Positions 1 to 8,294 of a DNA stretch of 45,984 nt are shown here, one piece after another. The position numbers and the translations under genes are program-made. The DNA is from Treponema sp. Lineage in GTDB: Bacteria > Spirochaetota > Spirochaetia > Treponematales > Treponemataceae. The notes under the pieces were generated by a model. That model worked only from the letters and a program-made list of their open reading frames with translations, was not told the DNA's origin and did no database searches. The stretch is from NCBI GenBank assembly GCA_017938365.1, contig JAGBBT010000119.1, positions 1-45,984 on the forward strand. The letters run 5' to 3'. Position 1 is the stretch's first letter, and every line of letters starts with the position of its first letter.

Positions 1-530
1 CCACAAGAATAGTCAAGTCCCATTAATTTTTGGTTTCCGAATTTTTTGCGAAGATCATCAAATTGAGCGTCTGTTAATTCCCCAAGTGATTTTACACCAA
101 GTTCTTCTAATGTTGGTGTTTCAACTTTTGCACTTAAAATTGCCCAATAAGCAACTAAGTTTGTATCAGCACCAGAGTGTGGCTGAACATAAGCATAGTC
201 TGCACCGAACAAAGCTTCTGCTTCGCGTGCTGCAACATTTTCTACTGCGTCAATATTTACACATCCACCGTAATAACGATGTTCTGGGAATCCTTCTGCG
301 TATTTATCTGTTAAAAGGTTTCCCATTGTTGCTTGAACATTTAATGAACAATAGTTTTCAGAAGCAACTAATTTTAAGTGACTTCTTTGATTTTCTAATT
401 CGTTTACAATTGAAGCGGCAATTTCTGGTCCAACTTCTGCAACTTGTTGTAAGTTTGCAACATAAGCTGTCATTGCAGCGTTTGGTTTTCCGTTACAAGA
501 TGCCAAGTAATTTTCTAAAGGTGTAGACAT
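1..530 (-). CDS. glyA: Serine hydroxymethyltransferase, N-terminal part (cut by window edge)
   Basis: The reverse strand reads about 176 codons of a PLP-dependent serine hydroxymethyltransferase, which interconverts serine and glycine using tetrahydrofolate in the cytoplasm. The translation begins MSTPLENYLASC and contains the family hallmarks LKLVASENY, the NLLTDKYAEG segment, HRYYGG and VQPHSGADTN. The start ATG at 528-530 is preceded by a good ribosome site (GGGAGAAAAT). About 30 residues lie ahead of the usual family start, and there is an extra segment after the SGADTN region, like the longer SHMT form I recall in treponemes. The catalytic lysine and C-terminus lie outside the window. 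Assignment is firm; only completeness is unknown. Confidence 0.95.
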   Translation of the reverse strand, partial: MSTPLENYLASCNGKPNAAMTAYVANLQQVAEVGPEIAASIVNELENQRSHLKLVASENYCSLNVQATMGNLLTDKYAEGFPEHRYYGGCVNIDAVENVAAREAEALFGADYAYVQPHSGADTNLVAYWAILSAKVETPTLEELGVKSLGELTDAQFDDLRKKFGNQKLMGLDYSC

Positions 531-599
531 ATTTTCTCCCATAAAGTTTATAATTGTCAAAGATTGATTTTATGACATTTTTACAAAAATCTTCTGGTT

Positions 600-628
600 A
601 TAGTATATCAATCACCATTATCTTTCAA
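600..628 (-). promoter_or_regulatory. Candidate sigma-70 promoter for glyA
   Basis: On the minus strand, TTGAAA (623-628) is followed after 17 bases by TACTAT (600-605). This would start transcription near 593, giving a leader of about 60 bases before glyA. The -35 is 5/6 and the -10 is 4/6 to consensus. The surrounding AT-rich DNA makes chance matches possible. Confidence 0.45.
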
Positions 629-759
629 GTTATATAAAAATTATCTACTATATTATTAAAATATAAACAATATTTATATGAATTAAAAATATTTCGTGTT
701 AAACTAACTTGTGGAGAAATTAGATATTTTTATCTTTTCCAATTTTATGGGGAAAAATT

Positions 760-1845
760 TTGACTAAATTCAAATACTTTATATATAAAAACAAAGAACT
801 TGTGCTTTACATTATTTTATTCTTTTCCCATGCAATATTTGCTCCTGTTTATAAAGGATTCAATTTTACAAATTTATTTATTTATAACACTATAACAGCA
901 TTTATATACGGTATATTCATACTTTTATTTAATAATTCACATAAACATTTTTTTATTTTATTTTCGTATATTGAAATTCTTTTTTATTGTCTTTTTATCA
1001 CAATATCTACTGGTGCAGATTTTGGAACAAGAATGTTTGTTATTTGTGTAATTCCATCTTTGTTCTTTATTGCTTATTCTTCGAAAATTTCAAGAAAATA
1101 TTATGTTATACTCACTTTAATAGCAACTTCCGTAGCATTTGTTATTATTTGGTGGGATTTTGGTCGACCAGAATCAATTTTTTCTGGATATATCACAGCA
1201 GTAACAATAAATAAACTTCTGTATAGAGTTCACTTAACATTTTCGACGATTTTGTCCTTATTATATATTTTTTATTTAAGCATACTTACAGAACAAGAAA
1301 TAAAACGGTATACAAGAAAAACTCATTTACAATTTTTAAAAATGCGTAATTTAGCAGATCATGATCAGTTAACAAACCTAATGAATCGCAGAGAAATTAA
1401 TCATTATTTCAAAATATGTGAAACTAAAAAAAAGCTGAAAAATGTTAATTACGCAATTTGTATTTTTGATATTGATCATTTTAAAAGTGTAAATGACAAA
1501 TATGGTCATGATGCTGGAGACTTTATTCTTCAAAAAATTTCAGAAACAGTACAAAAACAATTTACTGAAAAAGAAAATATTGCACGCTGGGGTGGCGAAG
1601 AATTTATTATTTTATTTGAGTATTATGACAATTCAATAATAGAAAAATTAGAAAATTTTAGAATGCATATCGAAAAAAACATTTTTTCTTATAAAAACAT
1701 AATAATTCCAATTACAATTACATTAGGATTAAGTTCTTCAAATAAAATTAGCGATATAGATATAATAATAATGGATGCAGACAATAAACTGCGCTACGGA
1801 AAATCAAATGGCAGAAATCAGCTTGTAGTTTCGGAGGACTTTTAA
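760..1845 (+). CDS. Membrane diguanylate cyclase (GGDEF domain), first of a tandem pair
   Basis: Predicted to make cyclic di-GMP from two GTP at the inner membrane. About six hydrophobic segments fill residues 15-178 and a GGDEF domain occupies about 198-355. It has FDIDHFKSVND and the active-site signature GGEEF (278-282). No RxxD inhibitory I-site lies at the usual place upstream of GGEEF, so product inhibition may be absent. The start is TTG at 760, chosen because GGGG followed by an A-run lies just before it; the nearby ATG at 747 is out of frame. No periplasmic sensor domain is recognisable. The stop overlaps the start of the next, paralogous gene (TAATG), so the two are co-translated. 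Confidence 0.9.
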   Translation: MTKFKYFIYKNKELVLYIILFFSHAIFAPVYKGFNFTNLFIYNTITAFIYGIFILLFNNSHKHFFILFSYIEILFYCLFITISTGADFGTRMFVICVIPSLFFIAYSSKISRKYYVILTLIATSVAFVIIWWDFGRPESIFSGYITAVTINKLLYRVHLTFSTILSLLYIFYLSILTEQEIKRYTRKTHLQFLKMRNLADHDQLTNLMNRREINHYFKICETKKKLKNVNYAICIFDIDHFKSVNDKYGHDAGDFILQKISETVQKQFTEKENIARWGGEEFIILFEYYDNSIIEKLENFRMHIEKNIFSYKNIIIPITITLGLSSSNKISDIDIIIMDADNKLRYGKSNGRNQLVVSEDF

Positions 1846-2939
1846 TGAAAACTAGTCTAAAAGATATACTATATTTTATTAGAAAGAATAAAAGTTTTCC
1901 AATTTTTTTATATTCATTTCTATGTCGATTTATATGGACTTTTGTTTTATTTTCATACACAAACAAAATATTTTTACCTGTTGCAATTTGTAACTTAAGT
2001 ATGTGTATTTCTGATTTTTTTCTAGTTATCTTTTATAAAAAAATAAAAAAAATAATTTCTTTTACATATTTTGTCTTAGAATTAACTTTTTTTGCCCTTT
2101 TTGAAGCCTATTTCACAAAAATTGTATGCGGAATGGAGTTTTGCTTATACGCATGTATTCCTGGAATCTTCTTATTTTTAACTGAAGAAAAACCACCAAA
2201 ATATTACTTTATAATAATGACAATCATTCTTGTACTATCTATAGGCTTTATTACCTATATCAAATTAAGTTTACTACCACCACATTTTTTGTTTTTACCA
2301 GAACAAAGAAGTTTTCTTATTGCCAATGAATTTTTCTATACAATAACAACTTTAGCATTTTTACTTTATGGTTGTTTAACAGCGGATTATGCTCTACGCT
2401 ACTTGGAACATAAAAAAAATCTATTTAAGAAAAAAATTGATTACAATTCAAAACACGACCCATTAACAGGTCTAATGAATCGTCGAAGAATTTCAGAAGT
2501 ATTTAACACATGTAATAATACTAAAATAACGGAAAATATAAACTATGCAGTTTGTATTTTTGATATTGATAATTTTAAATTAATAAATGATACATATGGT
2601 CACGATGCAGGAGATTTTATACTTAAACAATATACAAAAAAAGTTTGGGACGCATTTCCTGAACCTATTAAAATCGGAAGATGGGGAGGAGAAGAATTCT
2701 TAATTATATTTCCTACCATAAATGAGAAAATACTATATGATTTAGAAGATTTAAGATATTCAATCGCATCAACACCAATCGAATACAACGATATTAAAAT
2801 TACAGTTACAGCAACATACGGAATTAGTTCTTCAAGAACAATAGATTCACCAGAAAAAATCCTAGCAGATGCTGACGAAAAACTTTTAGAAGGAAAAAAT
2901 TCTGGCAAAAACAGAATTATTGTTTCTGAAAATTTTTAA
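1845..2939 (+). CDS. Membrane diguanylate cyclase (GGDEF domain), second of a tandem pair
   Basis: This is a paralogue of the gene before it, with the same architecture. About six membrane segments in residues 18-182 are followed by a GGDEF domain with FDIDNFKLIND, the YGHDAGDF stretch shared with its neighbour, and GGEEF at 281-285. As in the first copy, the I-site position (PEPI) is not RxxD. The start ATG overlaps the upstream stop codon by one base, and GGAGG lies about eight bases before it, so coupled translation is likely. The GGDEF halves are clearly similar while the membrane parts have diverged. This suggests a tandem duplication followed by divergence of the input side. Ligand or signal unknown. 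Confidence 0.9.
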   Translation: MKTSLKDILYFIRKNKSFPIFLYSFLCRFIWTFVLFSYTNKIFLPVAICNLSMCISDFFLVIFYKKIKKIISFTYFVLELTFFALFEAYFTKIVCGMEFCLYACIPGIFLFLTEEKPPKYYFIIMTIILVLSIGFITYIKLSLLPPHFLFLPEQRSFLIANEFFYTITTLAFLLYGCLTADYALRYLEHKKNLFKKKIDYNSKHDPLTGLMNRRRISEVFNTCNNTKITENINYAVCIFDIDNFKLINDTYGHDAGDFILKQYTKKVWDAFPEPIKIGRWGGEEFLIIFPTINEKILYDLEDLRYSIASTPIEYNDIKITVTATYGISSSRTIDSPEKILADADEKLLEGKNSGKNRIIVSENF

Positions 2940-2974
2940 TTGTATTTTATTTGCTTAGATGATAGACTTAGCCC

Positions 2975-3373
2975 ATGATAAATTTTTTATTAAATAAACA
3001 TAAAGTTCTAATATTTTTAGCTGTTTTTTTAGTGACCATAGTTTCTTGTAATTCTGTACCAAAAGAAATTCCAGAAACTCTGACAGCACAAGAGCTAATT
3101 CAGCAAGGTCAAAACAGTTTCGAAAAAGGAAATTATAAAGCAGCACTGGCCTATTATAATACAGTTGTAGACCGCTATAAAGATTTTCCTGCAATTTATA
3201 TTGAAGCAAGATACGAAATTGCTCATCTGTATATGAAACAAAAAAAATATGATTTAGCAGTTCCTATTTTGAATGAAATTAGGGATATTTACCCAAAATC
3301 TACTCCAGGCACCCTTCCTGCCGCATATTACAAATTAGCAGAAATCGAGCTTTCAAAAATCCAGAAAAAATAA
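2975..3373 (+). CDS. Small TPR lipoprotein
   Basis: A 132-residue protein with a short basic N-terminus, a hydrophobic stretch and a lipobox ending VSC at about residue 25. It should therefore be a lipid-anchored periplasmic or outer-membrane-facing protein. The mature part has tetratricopeptide-like helices (GQNSFEKGNYKAALAYYN, then a repeat around ARYEIAHLYMKQKKYDLAVPIL). TPR proteins act as docking modules; no enzyme motif is present. It follows the two GGDEF genes by 35 bases and is followed by a hairpin terminator, so it may end their operon. The ribosome site is weak. Partner unknown. Confidence 0.75.
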   Translation: MINFLLNKHKVLIFLAVFLVTIVSCNSVPKEIPETLTAQELIQQGQNSFEKGNYKAALAYYNTVVDRYKDFPAIYIEARYEIAHLYMKQKKYDLAVPILNEIRDIYPKSTPGTLPAAYYKLAEIELSKIQKK

Positions 3374-3412
3374 AAATATAACTCAGTTACAAGTTATATT
3401 AGATAGCAAAAG

Positions 3413-3448
3413 AGGTTTTCACTTATAACAAAGCGAAAACCTTTTTTT
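3413..3448 (+). terminator. Intrinsic terminator after the GGDEF/TPR genes
   Basis: Perfect 8-bp stem AGGTTTTC (3413-3420) / GAAAACCT (3435-3442) followed by a run of T up to 3448. The T-run overlaps the stop codon of the convergent vWA gene. Confidence 0.8.
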
Positions 3449-4700
3449 ATCTTCCTCTAGCTGTTTTATCATCTGGAACAATAATAGCATCTATTACAAC
3501 ATTCATTTTTTTTGCAGTATTAGCAACTAATTCCTTTGAATATTTTCCAGTGTTTCTCGGTGTAGGATGAGGCTGAGCATCTCCAATTAAAATTATTTTT
3601 TTATATGCATCACTTCTCCACCTATAAAATGTCAAACTTCCGTACAACGCTTCGTAAACTGCTTCTGGAATATCACCACCTTCACTACCATATATGATAA
3701 AACTGTTTAAATTTTTTGTAAAAACATCTAAATTGGATGTAAATTCAAATCTTTTTACAGGTAATCCCATCAATCTGTAAGTATCGTTGTAATCTCTATA
3801 TAACATTAATCCAATTCTTAAATTTTCATATTCTTTAATCGCTTCTATAAGTTTTGGAATCCATTCATCTCTTAATCTTTGAATATCATCCTTCATACTT
3901 CCAGTTGCATCTATAGCAAAAACAACATCAACTTTATTTTTTGGTGTTATTCGCTCTAAAGAATCCATTATATCTTCAACAATTGTTTCTGGACCTTTTG
4001 AAAAAGTCATTTCACCACCGTTAAAATTGGCAATATCCTTAAATGATTGAGCGGCATCAGGGTTATAATCATCAGTTAAAACTACAATTTCTTTTATTAC
4101 AGGTTCTTTTAATGGTTCAGAAACTATTTCTACTTTAGTTTTTTCGATATTAACTTTTTTTTCTGATTTTCCTAAGTCAAACATAAATGGATTATCAGAA
4201 AACTCTCCTGTATAATCTCCATATTTTTTTGAAAAACTTCTAATATTTATAAATGTTCCTCTTCCAATTTTTATAATTCCATTTCTCGACCATTTATATC
4301 CGTAAGCAATTTCTGACGGAATATAAATATGAAAAGCCATACCAAAATCTTTATGGCTTTCAGCAGAGGAATCGATTAAACTATATTTTGCAAATTCTGA
4401 ATTTAGTCTTTTTCCATTCAGTAATCTTACTTCATCACCATTAATTGGATTATATTCTAAAGCTCTGTAAGCATAATTGTCTGTTTTTCCCGAAGGATCT
4501 TTTGTAGTTTCTGTAAGCATAACAGACTCAATGTTATTTTTTTTTCTTATGTATAAATGATAACCTTCAGAATTTTCAAAAGTTTTTCCTTCTTCCCATA
4601 CAATTTTTATATCTTCTTGATGAAGAATTAGACTATTTTCTGCAAAACTAAAAAAAACAAGGAAAAAAAATGATGCAACAAGAAATATTAACTTTTTCAT
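3447..4700 (-). CDS. Secreted von Willebrand factor A domain protein
   Basis: 417 residues with a clear signal peptide (MKKLIFLVASFFFLVFFSFA). Residues about 22-180 form a domain I do not recognise, rich in beta-type sequence. A vWA domain follows from about 255. Its metal-binding MIDAS motif is DATGS (D264, T266, S268), a DxTxS variant of DxSxS, and later elements ILIGDAQPHP and the IPEAVYEAL helix fit the fold. vWA domains bind protein ligands through a divalent cation. The protein probably works in the periplasm or at the outer membrane. It stands alone on the minus strand, convergent with the TPR lipoprotein. No good ribosome site is visible before the ATG; a GATAAT box sits six bases upstream. 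Confidence 0.82.
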   Translation of the reverse strand: MKKLIFLVASFFFLVFFSFAENSLILHQEDIKIVWEEGKTFENSEGYHLYIRKKNNIESVMLTETTKDPSGKTDNYAYRALEYNPINGDEVRLLNGKRLNSEFAKYSLIDSSAESHKDFGMAFHIYIPSEIAYGYKWSRNGIIKIGRGTFINIRSFSKKYGDYTGEFSDNPFMFDLGKSEKKVNIEKTKVEIVSEPLKEPVIKEIVVLTDDYNPDAAQSFKDIANFNGGEMTFSKGPETIVEDIMDSLERITPKNKVDVVFAIDATGSMKDDIQRLRDEWIPKLIEAIKEYENLRIGLMLYRDYNDTYRLMGLPVKRFEFTSNLDVFTKNLNSFIIYGSEGGDIPEAVYEALYGSLTFYRWRSDAYKKIILIGDAQPHPTPRNTGKYSKELVANTAKKMNVVIDAIIVPDDKTARGR

Positions 4701-4726
4701 ACAAAAATTATCGGTATTTTATTTTA

Positions 4727-4755
4727 TTGAAATTAGAATAACTTATGGTATAATG
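4727..4755 (+). promoter_or_regulatory. Strong sigma-70-type promoter close to the start codon of the 4769 gene
   Basis: TTGAAA (4727-4732), 17-base spacer, TATAAT (4750-4755). Transcription should begin near 4762, only about seven bases before the ATG at 4769. The leader is too short for a normal ribosome site. Confidence 0.75.
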
Positions 4756-4768
4756 GAATAAGTTTAGT

Positions 4769-5866
4769 ATGACGGAAGAAATGAAGCCTGAATTAAATAT
4801 TCAAGAATTTACTTCAATTGATGTAAGTGAATTTTTAGACAATACAGAAAGACTCGAAGATACTGCTGAAACTGGAATTATTGTCTTAACTCCTAAGCAG
4901 AAAGTAATTGTCGATGAATTAAGCCAAAAAATTGCAATATCCGTTCCAGAAAAACAAGAAAGTTTCTTAAAACGAATGGAAAACTTAAAACATTTGGCTA
5001 TTTCAATTGCTAATTTCCCATCATTGCTTGAAAAAGCAACTTTAACAGCTGATGTTAGAACACCACAAGATTTAATCGAATCGCTCATAAATACAGAAGA
5101 AGATGGTGAAACTTCTTTACAGTTACCGTCAAAGGCGACTTTAGGCAAAGGCTTCTTAGTTGCAAAACTTCATACATTTTCATCACTTACACGATTAGCT
5201 AAGCAAATCAATATGGATGAAAAATTAATTCGAGCATTTAAGGAAGAAACCGCATCAATGATGTTTCTTTTATTAGCTGAAGATGTTTATTTAAATCTTG
5301 TAAAAGATAAAACTTTGGCTATAGATTTTAGAAGACAGTTAGCAACTTCGTTACTACTCTTATGGGAACACAGAACAGACCAAAACATTTCTGATATATC
5401 ACCTGTTCTTCAGTCCGTATGGAAAGCTAGACGTTCTTTAGCACCTGCCTTTGGAACAATGATGGGTACAAGTGAACTGATTATGTTTTCATTTCAGATG
5501 GATGAAGTATGGAACAAATTTATAAAGTCTCAGTTAGCTTTTCCAGAAGTTAATCAAGCTATGGAGGAATTTTTATTCGGTATTTCTTACGAACAAATCC
5601 AAAAGTTAAAATTACTTCTTAGAGAAAAGGGTATCGGTGCTATTGGACGAGATGAAGTTTCTCAATTTCTAGGTCAAACTGTAAAAACAGATGTTAGTAT
5701 CGACTACAAAGACTTTTATTCTCAATATACAGTTCGACGGGATAATGCAAGAGCAAGGGCAAGATTGAATTTAGCGGGGCCTCATAGAACTTTAGAAGAC
5801 CATTTTATTAGATTCGTAATGGAACAAAATAGGGAGAAACAAAATAATGACAGATTTGCAAAATAA
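4769..5866 (+). CDS. Unrecognised helical protein upstream of an XRE-cupin regulator
   Basis: I do not recognise this 365-residue protein. It has no signal peptide or membrane segment and is predicted to be largely alpha-helical and cytoplasmic. The C-terminus is basic and arginine-rich (RRDNARARARLN). The first 60 residues are acidic. It has its own strong promoter, with TATAAT ending 13 bases before the ATG. An alternative ATG at 4781 has GGAAG too close to serve as its ribosome site. Its 3' end overlaps the regulator gene by 20 bases, which argues for stoichiometric co-expression with that regulator. It may be a treponeme-specific family. Function unknown. Confidence 0.7.
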   Translation: MTEEMKPELNIQEFTSIDVSEFLDNTERLEDTAETGIIVLTPKQKVIVDELSQKIAISVPEKQESFLKRMENLKHLAISIANFPSLLEKATLTADVRTPQDLIESLINTEEDGETSLQLPSKATLGKGFLVAKLHTFSSLTRLAKQINMDEKLIRAFKEETASMMFLLLAEDVYLNLVKDKTLAIDFRRQLATSLLLLWEHRTDQNISDISPVLQSVWKARRSLAPAFGTMMGTSELIMFSFQMDEVWNKFIKSQLAFPEVNQAMEEFLFGISYEQIQKLKLLLREKGIGAIGRDEVSQFLGQTVKTDVSIDYKDFYSQYTVRRDNARARARLNLAGPHRTLEDHFIRFVMEQNREKQNNDRFAK

Positions 5867-6452
5867 TGACTTAGATGCAAAAAGAGTCCCTTACCATTTT
5901 GGAGAAAAAATCAGAACTGTCCGCGAAAGAAAAGGTTATACATTAAAAGTTGTGGCTCAAAAAGCAGGAGTAAGTGAAAGTCTTGTATCTCAAATAGAGC
6001 GAAATAGAGTTTCACCTGCAATTGATACACTTTTAACATTAGCAGATGTATTAGATATAAATTTAGAATTTTTATTTGAAGAATATCACAAAAAAAGACC
6101 TGTAGAGATTATTCACAAGAACGAGCGTAGATTAATCACAGAAGACGATATAACATATGAAGAGTTAGCAAAACCAAATAAAAGCGATGGGGAACATTCT
6201 ATCGAGTCATATTTAATTACTATACCAATAAAATCCCAAACACACAGAGGTTCTTACGGTCATTTAGGTAGAGAAATTGGTCATATCTTACAAGGCAATT
6301 GTAAACTTCTGTATGAAAACACGGAATATGATTTACAAGAGGGTGATAGTATTTCTTTCAGTGCAAACACTCCTCACACTCTAATAAATGCAGGAGATAT
6401 TCCTGTAAAAGCCCTATGGATTGTAACTCCTCCACAAAGATTTATTCACTAA
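5847..6452 (+). CDS. XRE-family regulator with C-terminal cupin domain
   Basis: 201 residues. An HTH_3 domain at about 16-72 (IRTVRERKGYTLKVVAQKAG, VSESLVSQIERNRVSP) should bind DNA. A small cupin barrel at about 125-195 (GREIGHILQGNCKL, LQEGDSISFSANTPHTLINAG) would sense a small ligand. This architecture is common in regulators of amine, amino acid or sugar metabolism (for example the PuuR type). The start ATG is set by GGGAG at 5832-5836. It overlaps the preceding gene by 20 bases and is followed two bases later by a lipoprotein gene, so the three are probably one transcript. Targets and ligand cannot be read from the sequence. Confidence 0.88.
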   Translation: MTDLQNNDLDAKRVPYHFGEKIRTVRERKGYTLKVVAQKAGVSESLVSQIERNRVSPAIDTLLTLADVLDINLEFLFEEYHKKRPVEIIHKNERRLITEDDITYEELAKPNKSDGEHSIESYLITIPIKSQTHRGSYGHLGREIGHILQGNCKLLYENTEYDLQEGDSISFSANTPHTLINAGDIPVKALWIVTPPQRFIH

Positions 6453-6454
6453 GT

Positions 6455-7318
6455 ATGTATTTTAAAAATATAAAGTTTTTTTGCTTTCTAATATTATCAA
6501 TTTCTTTATCATCCTGTACAACTATAAAAATTTCAGACAAAGATTATTATTCCGTAAATAAAGAATATTACATTCCTAATAATTTTCTTTGGGAGAATAT
6601 ATATAATGGAATTGATTACTATTCATTTTCTCATAAGAGGCCAAATTTAAAATATCATTTAGTAAGAATTAATTTAGATAAAGCAAATATACATATTAAA
6701 ATTTACCCAGAAGAAAGTGATTTTATTCAAAAAAAAGGTAAAAAAACTAATATCTTTATGGGGCGTCTTGTTACACAATATGCAAAAAAAAATAAATACC
6801 AAATCGCAATAAATCTATCTCCATTTGAATATACATCCATTTTTAAAAGACAGAATGTGGGAGTATTAGTTAATAATAAAAAGGAATTATTTCAAAAAAT
6901 AGAAAAATACGCATATTTAGGAATTAATGAAATTAACGGAAAATATTATGCAGAAATACTTCGAAACCAGAATAATGAAAATAAAAAATTTGATTATGAA
7001 CTAGGTGGCTTTTTCACAGTAATTGAAAACGGTAAAAAAATGGCTTTCCCTTATTATAGTCAAGACGGAAGAACAGCTGTAGGCATTTCAAAAGATGAAC
7101 GAACACTTTATGTTTTAATAGTCGAAAAAAATCTCTTCAGCAAAGGCTTATCATACCAAGAGTGTAATGAAATTCTTTTAGCAACTAAAGTATATAATGC
7201 AATTCAGTTTGATGGAGGTGGATCAACTTCCCTCTATATAGAAAAGAACAAAATAAATGTGGGATTACGGCCAGTTGCTTCAAGTTTATATATTTCCGTT
7301 TATGATAAGGAAAATTAA
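6455..7318 (+). CDS. Lipoprotein with phosphodiester glycosidase (NAGPA-type) domain
   Basis: The start is placed at ATG 6455, two bases after the regulator's stop, because it yields a clean lipoprotein signal (MYFKNIKFFCFLILSISLSSC). The 287-residue product carries the NAGPA/DUF2233 phosphodiester glycosidase domain. Visible elements are an AINLSPF segment, RTAVGISKDERTLYVLIVE and the hallmark FDGGGSTSLYI near the end. Family members cleave alpha-N-acetylglucosamine-1-phosphodiester or related sugar-phosphate bonds, often in envelope or exopolysaccharide metabolism. This one should face the periplasm or cell surface. Its substrate may be linked to the ligand of the upstream cupin regulator, which is inference. 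Confidence 0.85.
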   Translation: MYFKNIKFFCFLILSISLSSCTTIKISDKDYYSVNKEYYIPNNFLWENIYNGIDYYSFSHKRPNLKYHLVRINLDKANIHIKIYPEESDFIQKKGKKTNIFMGRLVTQYAKKNKYQIAINLSPFEYTSIFKRQNVGVLVNNKKELFQKIEKYAYLGINEINGKYYAEILRNQNNENKKFDYELGGFFTVIENGKKMAFPYYSQDGRTAVGISKDERTLYVLIVEKNLFSKGLSYQECNEILLATKVYNAIQFDGGGSTSLYIEKNKINVGLRPVASSLYISVYDKEN

Positions 7319-7336
7319 TATAAAACATTCTATTAA

Positions 7337-7365
7337 TTGACTGTTAAACCTTAATAAAGTATTAT
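7337..7365 (+). promoter_or_regulatory. Promoter predicted to give a leaderless PilZ mRNA
   Basis: TTGACT (7337-7342), 17-base spacer, TATTAT (7360-7365). The expected start of transcription, seven bases downstream, coincides with the A of the ATG at 7372. No ribosome site is visible. Confidence 0.75.
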
Positions 7366-7371
7366 TGCTCT

Positions 7372-8250
7372 ATGGGTGTAGCTACAAGTCAACAAATAAC
7401 TAGATATTACGATCAATATAGAGATACAGAAGTTACATTTACAAAAGATATTATTCGCACAATAAGATTGGACCCAAGACAGGTTTATATTAAGTGTAAT
7501 CTTGGGCAATGGCCTTGTATAATTAATTCTACATCTTTTCAGTTAGCAAAGATTATAGTTGGAACAAAAGGTGGTGCATATCAAGCACTTTCAAACAGAA
7601 GTACAACAGGAATCAACTTAAGGTTTTGTTTTTTTGAAAGCGACAACCAGCTTATGAGTTTTTTTGTGGCTGGAAGAGTTACAAATATTACTCCTTATAT
7701 GAATTCCAATGATTTAGCTGTAATAACATTAACATTCACACAACGACCTCCTGACGATTTAATTGAGGTTGTGGGAAGACTGTTAGAAGCAAATGCTAAT
7801 GCCATTAGAAGAAAAGAAGAAAGAATTATTCTTACAGATGACAGCAAACGAAAATTAGGCTTGGTAAAAGAAGAAACCGTTATAAATGTTATGAATGTTC
7901 CTAGACATTGTATTGTAAGAGATTTATCTTTTTCTGGAGCAAAAATAATTTTATTAGGTTTATCTCAGTTCCTAACAAATAAACCAGCTTGTTTAAGACT
8001 AGATTTTACAGAGCCAGATGAAACAATTCTGATTAAAGGTATAATTGTTTCAGCAGAGCTAATCGAAGGTCGAAAAGATATTGTCGCAATAAGTATGAAA
8101 TTTGATGAAACCCAAGTTCCATTATCATACAAACTGCATATAAATAACTTCCTTACATCTTTAAGAAAAGTTCATCTATCTGCAAGTGACCAAATTGCAA
8201 TGCAAAGAGCTGCCCAAGTAAATGCAGCTGCTAACAATACAACAAAATAA
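7372..8250 (+). CDS. PlzA-like PilZ cyclic-di-GMP receptor
   Basis: 292 residues. The C-terminal half is a PilZ domain with both c-di-GMP-binding motifs: RxxxR as RKEER (147-151) and DxSxxG as DLSFSG (184-189). Residues 1-135 form an N-terminal domain with the layout of spirochaete PlzA proteins (a PilZ-like beta-barrel, PilZN3). In Borrelia, PlzA couples c-di-GMP to motility and host adaptation. The motif spacing here resembles it closely. No membrane segment. The tail is Ala/Asn/Thr-rich. The protein is the likely receiver for the cyclases near the window start and the HD-GYP phosphodiesterase near its end. No other in-frame ATG lies close, so the leaderless-looking start is favoured. Confidence 0.88.
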   Translation: MGVATSQQITRYYDQYRDTEVTFTKDIIRTIRLDPRQVYIKCNLGQWPCIINSTSFQLAKIIVGTKGGAYQALSNRSTTGINLRFCFFESDNQLMSFFVAGRVTNITPYMNSNDLAVITLTFTQRPPDDLIEVVGRLLEANANAIRRKEERIILTDDSKRKLGLVKEETVINVMNVPRHCIVRDLSFSGAKIILLGLSQFLTNKPACLRLDFTEPDETILIKGIIVSAELIEGRKDIVAISMKFDETQVPLSYKLHINNFLTSLRKVHLSASDQIAMQRAAQVNAAANNTTK

Positions 8251-8294
8251 ATTATTTCACCATTTTGGTGATAAAAAAAGGAAACGAATACAGT

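Noticed and set aside
86..526. A plus-strand open frame of 146 codons at the window start
   Set aside because: It lies antisense to glyA, which has full family motifs; its Leu/Gln/His-rich translation is typical of an antisense shadow.
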